Assembly: GCA_902470765.1 (NCBI GenBank)
Contig: CABRHW010000006.1
Span: forward strand, 1-64,000
Length of the DNA stretch: 64,000 nucleotides
Direction of reading: 5' to 3'
Source of the DNA: an uncultured Collinsella sp.
Lineage (GTDB): Bacteria; Actinomycetota; Coriobacteriia; Coriobacteriales; Coriobacteriaceae
How positions within the stretch are numbered: the stretch's first letter is position 1; the number at the start of each line of letters is the position of its first letter. This document shows positions 45,067 through 51,863 of the stretch, piece by piece. Below the pieces are notes generated by a model. The model was not told the origin of the DNA, made no database searches, and saw only the letters and a program-made list of their open reading frames with translations. The translations under genes and the position numbers were made by a program.

Positions 45067-47100
45067 ATGTATTGCACCAAGTGTGGAGCTCAGATACCCG
45101 ATGGCTCCACGTTTTGCACGAGCTGCGGGGCCCGCGTGGGTGGCGCCGAGGACCAGGCGGAGCCTGTGGCGTTTCCGGTAGGGGACGTGCCGGCGGCCGC
45201 TCCTGCGGGGCAGCACGCTCCTCAGGGTGTTTCGGCTCATATGGCGGCGCAGCCTCGTTATGAGGAGCCTATGACCGAGCCTGCCGAGGCTTCTCAGGCG
45301 TTTGTTCCGACGCCTCAGCCCAAGAAACCCAAGCACAGGGGCCGTATCGTCGCTGCCGTTATCGGCGGTGTTGCCGTTGTCGCCATCGTAGCGGCAATCG
45401 TCGTCGTGCCGCGCATCGGCTCGTCGTCCGAGGTGACTTCGGGCGGCAAGGGCTACGTTGTCTGCGCATGCGAGACCAAGGTGCTGCCCAAGAACAGCAA
45501 GGGCAAAAAGCTTAAGAGCTATACCGTTGAGTTGGCGCCCACGAATGGCAAGGGGAAGAGCTACACCATTAAGGTCGATGGCGAGGACGGCTTTGCCATG
45601 GAGGACTTTGGCGAGCTGCCCGACCAGAAGTACCAGATGACCATCACCTCGGGCAAGGGCAAAAAGAAGAGCACGACCACCATGAAGGTCGACTACGCCA
45701 AGGAAGGCTCGGACGCTCCCAAGAACGTTGAGCTCACGCAGTCCAAGAAGGAGGCCAAGGCCTCTGCCAAGGCGGCGGTCAAGACGGCAAACGAGCTGTT
45801 CACCGACAAGATCCTCGAGTACCAAAAGAAGTACGGCGAGGGCGAGGCTGTTGAGATTGATGATTCTTCGATGTTTGGAACACGGGGCGTTGCCTACGCT
45901 AGGCTCATCGATTTTGACGGCGATGGCCAGGACGAACTGTTGATTGAGTACTCTGACGAGCCGATTGAAAATGACAATGGCGCCACTGCTGCCAAGGTAG
46001 AGGTCTGGGCTTATCGCGATGGTGAGATCGAGAAGGTATACGAGCCCGACACTCAGGTTTACACCATGTGCGCTGGCGTCTCGCTTTACGTATACGAATA
46101 TGATGGCACCTATGGATTCAAACGGTATCTGCATGATGGGGAGACAATTAATTTCAAAGACGTCCCTAATGGCTTTAACCAATCCCATGATGGCTACGAG
46201 TGCGAATTCAACGCCTATGACGGCAAGTCATTTAGCGCCATTGTTGGCCCTGTGTCGATTGACGATTCGAAGGTGGAAGACATCAATGAAGTGCGTGAGT
46301 TTGACGCTGAGTTGTTCAGCAGCGAGGAAGTTGTAGCAAAAAGCATCGCAACGGTGGCTACGACGCTGGAGCAGCTGAAGTCGAAGGACGATGACAGTGC
46401 GCAGGTGAGCTACGAGGCCGTCTCTGCCACGCAGGATGTCAACTTTACGGCTGCGGTTGGCGAAGGCCCGCTGGACCCGTCTCCCGATGACACATGCCAG
46501 ATTACGGCTACGTGGACCTATCCTCAGGTGAAGGGCCAGGGCGCGGGCGTCGCCAAGTTCAACAAGGACATGGTCCAGCTTGTTGCGGACACGCTCGACG
46601 CGAGCAAGCAGGCTTCGATGGATGACGAGGACAGCCGCGTGACCATGATGTATACCGCCGAGATCGTCTCGATCGATGGCGATATTGCCTGCGTGCGCAC
46701 GTTTACCGACAGCTATCAACCTCCGTATCGATCGGAACGGGTGACGAGGTCGGTGTACTACAACCTCAAGACGGGTGAACAGGTTTCGCTCGAGGACTCG
46801 CTTGCGCAGCACGGGCTCTCGTTCGATACCCTCAAGAGTGAGGCCAAACAGGCGATTAAGACGGCAAAGCCGGATATGGACTCTGTGTCCGAAGACAACA
46901 TCGACGATGACGATAACTACACCGAGGACCATTTCTACTACGACGGCAAGGGCTATATCGTTGTCCTCGATACTGGCGAGTTTGACTGCATGGCATGGGA
47001 CACGCACGACTTGGTTGCGCACGCATTCGACTCGAGCTATTCCAGTGGTCAGGACGTGACGCCCGAGCGAGCCAGGGCTACGTACGTACCCAATGAGTAA
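45067..47100 (+). CDS. Zinc-ribbon, membrane-anchored protein with extracytoplasmic DUF3298-like region
   Basis: A 677-residue protein of unknown function. Residues 1-22 are a zinc ribbon (MYCTKCGAQIPDGSTFCTSCG). A disordered Pro/Ala-rich linker precedes one membrane segment (about 94-115). The outer part has a Lys-rich beta region, a calcium-type acidic loop DFDGDGQDELLIEY (about residue 281), and a C-terminal part resembling RsiV/DUF3298 (YYNLKTGEQVSLEDSL). Cytoplasmic zinc ribbon plus outer sensor-like domain suggests sensing or wall association; this is inference. GGGAG lies 5 bases before ATG 45067. Bases 45840-46330 read less GC-rich than the flanks, which may mark a replaced segment. 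Confidence 0.65.
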   Translation: MYCTKCGAQIPDGSTFCTSCGARVGGAEDQAEPVAFPVGDVPAAAPAGQHAPQGVSAHMAAQPRYEEPMTEPAEASQAFVPTPQPKKPKHRGRIVAAVIGGVAVVAIVAAIVVVPRIGSSSEVTSGGKGYVVCACETKVLPKNSKGKKLKSYTVELAPTNGKGKSYTIKVDGEDGFAMEDFGELPDQKYQMTITSGKGKKKSTTTMKVDYAKEGSDAPKNVELTQSKKEAKASAKAAVKTANELFTDKILEYQKKYGEGEAVEIDDSSMFGTRGVAYARLIDFDGDGQDELLIEYSDEPIENDNGATAAKVEVWAYRDGEIEKVYEPDTQVYTMCAGVSLYVYEYDGTYGFKRYLHDGETINFKDVPNGFNQSHDGYECEFNAYDGKSFSAIVGPVSIDDSKVEDINEVREFDAELFSSEEVVAKSIATVATTLEQLKSKDDDSAQVSYEAVSATQDVNFTAAVGEGPLDPSPDDTCQITATWTYPQVKGQGAGVAKFNKDMVQLVADTLDASKQASMDDEDSRVTMMYTAEIVSIDGDIACVRTFTDSYQPPYRSERVTRSVYYNLKTGEQVSLEDSLAQHGLSFDTLKSEAKQAIKTAKPDMDSVSEDNIDDDDNYTEDHFYYDGKGYIVVLDTGEFDCMAWDTHDLVAHAFDSSYSSGQDVTPERARATYVPNE

Positions 47101-47127
47101 GGTGGACCGCGAGGGATAAATTGAACT

Positions 47128-47168
47128 GTCCCCGGTGACGCAAAACGCAGCGCCGCCGGGGACTTTTT
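47128..47168 (+). terminator. Rho-independent terminator
   Basis: Stem GTCCCCGG (47128-47135) with CCGGGGAC (47156-47163), then TTTTT. Confidence 0.8.
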
Positions 47169-47219
47169 GATGCAAATTGGCTCCGAAACAAGCTATCTGG
47201 GCCAGCCACGCCACGAAAA

Positions 47220-47359
47220 GCGCCCATCTACTACGTTTGCCAGGGCTGGACCGACCATGGAGCGTTTTTTAACAATGCAGCAAGACGTTTACCTGCGGTT
47301 TTGTTAATGCAAATTTGGCTATGGTTGGCACCCTTGGGTTAAACGTAGTAGATGGGCGC
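47220..47359. repeat. 140-bp palindromic element with 19-bp perfect arms
   Basis: GCGCCCATCTACTACGTTT (47220-47238) and AAACGTAGTAGATGGGCGC (47341-47359) are perfect inverted copies. Inside, a weaker stem (GGACCGACCATGGAGC against GGCTATGGTTGGCACC) and TTAACAA/TTGTTAA continue the fold, so the whole unit can form one long hairpin. No open frame fills it. It has the look of a MITE-like or REPIN-like element. Confidence 0.65.
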
Positions 47360-47390
47360 AATTTGTGGTGCACAGCCCAAGAAGGGATCA

Positions 47391-47627
47391 TTAGCCGCGC
47401 TGGAGGCCGAAGAGTTTGGCGTTGCGCTCGGCGACCATCATGTTGATGTCGGCGATTTCCATCTCGCCGTCAATGTAGGGCTGGTAGGTGCCATATGGAT
47501 CGCCGGCTCCCAAGCTGCAGCTTCCGCAGTTGTCGCAACTGCCGTTACCGCAGCCCGCGAGCGCTAGCTTGATGATCTCCTCACGCTCGGCACGCGTCGT
47601 GTCCTTGATGAGCTTGCTTTTTGCCAT
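47391..47627 (-). CDS. Small cysteine-rich protein, function unknown
   Basis: A 78-residue protein. The N-terminal half is a charged helix (TTRAEREEIIKLALAG), followed by five glycine-spaced cysteines in GCGNGSCDNCGSCSLGAG (Cys spacing 4, 2, 2), then PYGTYQPYIDGEMEI and a C-terminal helix. The cysteines could bind zinc or an Fe-S cluster. I do not recognise a named family. The ATG at 47627 is preceded on the minus strand by GAGGAACGTT, a fair ribosome binding site. It stands alone between the palindromic element and a divergent membrane-protein gene. Confidence 0.6.
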   Translation of the reverse strand: MAKSKLIKDTTRAEREEIIKLALAGCGNGSCDNCGSCSLGAGDPYGTYQPYIDGEMEIADINMMVAERNAKLFGLQRG

Positions 47628-47763
47628 AACGTTCCTCGATTCGATTGTGACCGTCGCCGCGCATGTCTTGTAGATACCGGCGGGCTTTGCCCATCATAGG
47701 CTTTTGCGCGGGTAGAATGCATGGATAACTTGATGCTTACGGGCGACGGAAAGGAAACGTTGC

Positions 47764-48720
47764 ATGGACCAGGATAAGACGACCGTAATGGGTGGCTACG
47801 GCTCCCCGCGGACGGGCAATGGCGCCGATGAGACCCGCGTCGTGCCGAATCCCAGCTACGCCTCGCCCGATGCGACCCAGGCCTCGGCCGATCCCACGCG
47901 CGTTGTGAATTACGGAAACGCAGCGCAGGACCCGTATGGTGTCTCGTCGCAGAGTCCCTACGGCAACGCGGCGGCAGACCCTTATGATGACCTGCTGCAG
48001 AATCCCATTCCGCAGCCTCAGCAGACGACATATATGCCGCGCACGGCACAGCCGCGCTACGAGTCGCGCGACCGATATGCGCGCGAGCCGTATCGTGAGT
48101 ATCCCAAGTCCATCCCTCAGTATGGCGAGGACGAGGAGAAGAAGCCTTCGCGTTCGTCGAGCGTGATCAAGAAGATCCTCATCGTGCTGGCGATCTTCTT
48201 TGCCTTGTCGGTTGTGTTTGCCATCGTGTCGGGCATGCTCAACAAGCGGGGCGCCACGACTGATACCACGGCCGAGCAGACCGAGACTACCCAGTCCGGC
48301 ACCGTCGACCTGAGCGATATCCCGGGTCAGTACTGGTCCAACGCCAAGAAGCTCCTCAAGTCGCGCGGGGCCGATCTTTCGAACGCCGTGATTCTGACCG
48401 ATGACGGCTCGACGCCCGTTGTCGATGCCAATTGGGTCGTGACGTCTGCCTACTATAACGACAACGGTAACCTCGAGATTCAGCTCACGCGCAAGGACGG
48501 CTCGTCGGGCAACGCGTCCGGCGACCAGGGCACCACGGACAGCTCGAGCTCTAACACGCTGGAAGACCTGAGCAACAAGGCCCAGGAGCTTGGGGATAAG
48601 GCCCAAGAGCTGGGTGACACGGCTCAGAACCTCGGCGATACCGCACAGAACCTGGGCGATATGGCAACGAACGCCTGGGATGCCCTGCAAAATGGCATTT
48701 CGGGCGCGCAGGGGAACTAG
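47764..48720 (+). CDS. Single-pass membrane protein with disordered N-terminus and C-terminal heptads
   Basis: A 318-residue protein of unknown function. Residues 1-130 are Tyr/Pro/Asn-rich and probably disordered, with repeats of the type ADxTRVVxN (positions about 22 and 42) and PYGxxxxxP. One membrane segment lies at about 137-158. The outer domain (about 180-240: IPGQYWSNAKKLLKSRGADL) may be PASTA-like. The C-terminus has heptads AQELGDK, AQELGDT, AQNLGDT, AQNLGDM that should form an amphipathic helix or coiled coil. AAAGGAAACG precedes the ATG. A TAGAAT box about 60 bases upstream may be its promoter. Confidence 0.6.
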   Translation: MDQDKTTVMGGYGSPRTGNGADETRVVPNPSYASPDATQASADPTRVVNYGNAAQDPYGVSSQSPYGNAAADPYDDLLQNPIPQPQQTTYMPRTAQPRYESRDRYAREPYREYPKSIPQYGEDEEKKPSRSSSVIKKILIVLAIFFALSVVFAIVSGMLNKRGATTDTTAEQTETTQSGTVDLSDIPGQYWSNAKKLLKSRGADLSNAVILTDDGSTPVVDANWVVTSAYYNDNGNLEIQLTRKDGSSGNASGDQGTTDSSSSNTLEDLSNKAQELGDKAQELGDTAQNLGDTAQNLGDMATNAWDALQNGISGAQGN

Positions 48721-48754
48721 CGCTCGAGCGGCTAGAGCCTTAGCAGTTCAAACA

Positions 48755-48822
48755 AAAACGGGACGCAGGATCGCGTGACCGGGCGCATGGGCGCGTTGGT
48801 CGGCGGTTCTGCGTCCCGTTTT
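48755..48822. terminator. Long-loop bidirectional terminator
   Basis: AAAACGGGACGCAG (48755-48768) and CTGCGTCCCGTTTT (48809-48822) pair perfectly over 14 bases with a 40-base loop; each strand ends in TTTT. It separates converging genes. Confidence 0.7.
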
Positions 48823-48830
48823 GCTGTCGA

Positions 48831-50012
48831 TTACAGCTGTTCGGCCGGACGGTCGGGCGAGCTGAAGCCCGAGTCAAATGTGACGACGCACGAGACATCG
48901 GGCCGGCGCTCGTGCACGATGCGCGTGACGAGCTCCAGCAGCTCCTCGTCGGATATGTCAAAGCCGTCGGGACGCACCAGGTCAAACGAAACGAACCCGT
49001 CGTGCTCGTGCAGGTCGTGGATGGAGAGCGCGGGATCGATTTGCGCTATGCCGCGCTTGACCCAGCCACGCAGGTCGTCGCCGGTGGTGGCGATGGGGTC
49101 GCAGTGCAGCGTGATACCGATGCCCATCTGATGCTTAATATCGTGCTCGATGGTGTCCAGAATCTCATGGTGCTCAAACGCATCGCCCTCGCCGGGCATT
49201 TCCACGTGTGCGCTGGCAAATTGCCGACCGGGGCCGTAGTCGTGCACCATCAGGTCGTGCGTGCCTAGGACCTGCGGATACGACATGATCTTGTCGCGGA
49301 TTGCCTGGACGAGCTTGGGGTCGGGCGCTTGCCCCAACAGCGGGCTGATGGCGTCGCGCACCAGGCCCATGCCGCTGATGCAGATGAAGATGCCCACGCC
49401 CAGGCCTGCCCAGCCATCGAGGTCAAAGCCGGTCGTCTGCGAAATAAGCGCCGCGGCCAGGACCGAGGCCGAGGCAATGACGTCGTTTTTGGAATCCTGC
49501 GCCGTGGCGATGAGCGTCTCGGAATCGATGCGGTTGCCCAGCGTGCGGTTGAACGCCGCCATCCAAAACTTGACGAGCATGGACAGGACAAGGGCTGTTA
49601 TGGAGAGCGCCGAATACGCGGTGGGGGAGGGCTTGATGATCTTGGTGACCGACTCCAAGATCAGGTTGATGCCGACGGCGCAAACGAGAACGGCGACAAA
49701 CAAGCCGGCGAGGTACTCGTAGCGGCCGTGACCATAGGGGTGCCCCTCGTCGGCCGGGCGGCTGGCAAGGCGGAATCCGAGCAGGCTCACGATGTTGCTC
49801 GAGGCGTCGGAAAGGTTGTTGAAGGCATCGGCGATAAGCGAGACGGAGCCCGCGAGCAGACCAGCTATGCCCTTGGCCAGGCACAGCGTGATGTTGAGCC
49901 CGATGCAGATGAGGCTTGCGGCAAAGCCCGCGTTGGTGCGGCAGGAGGTATCGACCGGCTTGCTTTCGCTGCCGGGAACAAGCGTATGTACCAGCCGATT
50001 TACAAATAGCAT
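48831..50012 (-). CDS. Cation diffusion facilitator family metal exporter
   Basis: A 393-residue inner-membrane antiporter for Zn2+, Mn2+ or Fe2+. About six membrane segments are seen. Metal-site stretches are ADAFNNLSDASSN (helix 2) and ATAQDSKNDVIAS (helix 5: D-x-x-x-N-D), with the HPYGHGRYEYLA loop. The cytoplasmic domain includes THDLMVHDYGPG and HVEMPGEGDAFEHHEILD. An extra C-terminal region (about 305-393) goes beyond the usual length and may be a second ferredoxin-like unit. ATG 50012 is chosen because AAGGA lies 9-10 bases upstream; ATG 50033 has none. The metal is not determined. Confidence 0.88.
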   Translation of the reverse strand: MLFVNRLVHTLVPGSESKPVDTSCRTNAGFAASLICIGLNITLCLAKGIAGLLAGSVSLIADAFNNLSDASSNIVSLLGFRLASRPADEGHPYGHGRYEYLAGLFVAVLVCAVGINLILESVTKIIKPSPTAYSALSITALVLSMLVKFWMAAFNRTLGNRIDSETLIATAQDSKNDVIASASVLAAALISQTTGFDLDGWAGLGVGIFICISGMGLVRDAISPLLGQAPDPKLVQAIRDKIMSYPQVLGTHDLMVHDYGPGRQFASAHVEMPGEGDAFEHHEILDTIEHDIKHQMGIGITLHCDPIATTGDDLRGWVKRGIAQIDPALSIHDLHEHDGFVSFDLVRPDGFDISDEELLELVTRIVHERRPDVSCVVTFDSGFSSPDRPAEQL

Positions 50013-50087
50013 AACGATCGTCCTTACAATCATGTTTAAGGGGATAGTGTAGCTCGCACAGGCGCAACGTGTACCGATGCTCAGAAA

Positions 50088-50240
50088 ATGCAGCAATGGT
50101 TTGCCGGCGCTAACGGGCGCGAGGCGGAGGTGGACGACTGCCCGCGCGCCTTCGAGTTCACTGCGCCTTCCCGTCCGACCGAGTGCTCCATTTTGGGCCA
50201 CATGGGTATGGGCACGCGTCGATTTGCTCGACATACTTAA
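50088..50240 (+). CDS. Possible 50-residue ORF, unrecognised
   Basis: An open frame in the otherwise empty gap between the divergent metal exporter and zinc-ribbon genes. It reads MQQWFAGANGREAEVDDCPR then AFEFTAPSRPTECSILGHMG then MGTRRFARHT. Composition looks protein-like, but there is no ribosome binding site. It may be the end of an eroded gene or chance. Confidence 0.25.
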   Translation: MQQWFAGANGREAEVDDCPRAFEFTAPSRPTECSILGHMGMGTRRFARHT

Positions 50241-50273
50241 TGTCGACAGCCCTGTGCAAAGGAGGACGTTTCC

Positions 50274-51611
50274 ATGGACGAGATGTTTGCCATTAAATGC
50301 CAAAACTGCGGCGGCCCCATGTATTCGCACCAGGCAAAGCGCAGCTTTGAGTGCGCCTATTGCGAAACGGTTGTTCCGTGGCAAGCGGACGCCGGAGAGC
50401 CCAAGAGCGCCTTGGGTATCCGTCATACGCCGCTGACGGTGGTTGACGGGCTGCTCAAGCTCACGCACGTCTCGCAGCTCGAGCGCCCGGAGGACCCGGA
50501 CTGGTATTTCTTCAATGCGCACTGGCGCAATCAGTCGGTCCTGGAACATCTGCTGTGGGAGGATAGCGGCACGGCGCAGGAGTTCCAAGAGGCCATGCAT
50601 GTGAGCATTCCCTGTCCCTTCTGCGGCGCGTCCTTTGAGGGGTCATCGACCCAACGCGTGTTTGAGTGCCCGTCGTGCGGCAACAAGATCGGCGTTGCCG
50701 ACCTGCTCAAGCCCGGTGCTTTTAGCAAGCGTCTGACCATGGGCGTTGGCGCGGAATATGTACCTGAGCAGGGCATTCCCTGCGAGATCACTCCGCAGCA
50801 GGCACGTGCCAACGCGCTGCAGCTGGTGCGTCAGTATCCCGATGCCTTTGCCGGGCACGATGTAGAAGACGCAATCCAAAACGACATGATGCTCTTCTAT
50901 TTCCCCATGGCGTTGGCGGATTTGCGCATGATGGCGTCCTTCCCGGGCAAGGGCCTGAGCAAGGAGACCCTGGTGTACTACGAGGTGCTCGACTGGGCGT
51001 ATCCGCGGGCAAACTACCTGGACGTTCGCCTTGTGGGCATTTTGGAGCCGTGGGATTTTGGCAAGGTGGGGCCGTTCGATCCTGCCATGCAGGAAGGTGA
51101 CTTCCGCGTCGTTTCCGTCGATGCGTCTACCAAGGACCAGGTGGTCATTGATAAGCTGGCGCTCGATATTGCCGGCAACGATGCCGAGGCGGTGCTGGGG
51201 CTCAATAAAAAGAGCATCCGCGCCTGGGCGCGCAAGGCCCGCAAACATAAGGACGGCCTGGTGATGGTACCGGTCTACTTTGTCGATCGCCCGGCGTCGG
51301 ATAGCCGCGACGGCGAGCAGGTGCGCATCGCCGTGAACGGCCAGACGGGTCGCGCGGCCGCGGTGGTGTTTAGCGACAAGCGCGAGACGCATGTGGTGGC
51401 ACCGCTCAATCCCAACGTGTTGCTGTCGAGTGAAAGCACCGTGCACGCCACGCCCATCGAGGTCAAATACGTTAAATCGCCCTTCCTATACCAGATCGTG
51501 CGTCGTGGAGGTGGTGAGCAACCGCGGCAGGTTACAGCCGCAGCCGAGGGTTCCTACCGAGAGGAAAAGCCCAAGCGCAAGGGTTTGTTTGGCGCGATAT
51601 TTGGTAAGTAG
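50274..51611 (+). CDS. Double zinc-ribbon protein, TFIIB-type ribbon family
   Basis: A 445-residue protein of unknown function. Two zinc ribbons are visible: CQNCGGPMYSHQAKRSFECA followed by YC (residues about 9-30) and CPFCGASFEGSSTQRVFECP followed by SC (about 112-136). The C-terminal part (about 190-420) has no membrane segment and no motif I recognise; the extreme C-terminus is basic (EEKPKRKGLFGAIFGK). Proteins annotated as TFIIB-type zinc ribbon-containing in Actinobacteria look like this. AAAGGAGG lies upstream of ATG 50274. A terminator follows. Confidence 0.7.
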   Translation: MDEMFAIKCQNCGGPMYSHQAKRSFECAYCETVVPWQADAGEPKSALGIRHTPLTVVDGLLKLTHVSQLERPEDPDWYFFNAHWRNQSVLEHLLWEDSGTAQEFQEAMHVSIPCPFCGASFEGSSTQRVFECPSCGNKIGVADLLKPGAFSKRLTMGVGAEYVPEQGIPCEITPQQARANALQLVRQYPDAFAGHDVEDAIQNDMMLFYFPMALADLRMMASFPGKGLSKETLVYYEVLDWAYPRANYLDVRLVGILEPWDFGKVGPFDPAMQEGDFRVVSVDASTKDQVVIDKLALDIAGNDAEAVLGLNKKSIRAWARKARKHKDGLVMVPVYFVDRPASDSRDGEQVRIAVNGQTGRAAAVVFSDKRETHVVAPLNPNVLLSSESTVHATPIEVKYVKSPFLYQIVRRGGGEQPRQVTAAAEGSYREEKPKRKGLFGAIFGK

Positions 51612-51653
51612 GGGAGTGGCGCTGGTTAGCCTTATGACGCGATAGCTAGGGGC

Positions 51654-51690
51654 ACGGGGCGGCTCGCAGGGGTGCGGGCCGCCCCGTATT
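51654..51690 (+). terminator. Hairpin terminator
   Basis: ACGGGGCGGC (51654-51663) pairs perfectly with GCCGCCCCGT (51678-51687), followed by ATTTG. Confidence 0.6.
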
Positions 51691-51741
51691 TGCGCGGCGA
51701 CAGGACCCGCAGGCACTCCATTAAACACACATGCTCTCAGC

Positions 51742-51768
51742 GCAAACGTTGAGCAACATTACGTTTGC
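51742..51768. promoter_or_regulatory. Inverted repeat upstream of cas3, candidate operator
   Basis: GCAAACGT (51742-51749) and ACGTTTGC (51761-51768) are perfect inverted copies 11 bases apart, with GTTG-AG-CAAC overlapping between them. It lies about 95 bases before cas3 in an AT-richer stretch that should hold the cas promoter. No confident -35/-10 pair was found. Confidence 0.4.
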
Positions 51769-51863
51769 CGATAGCTATTAAAAAATGTCCGTATGCGGTA
51801 GTAGTCTAATCGTAAGGCGTTTCCCAGCCTCTCGGGTTCTAGGAAGAAGCGGATGGGAGAGTA

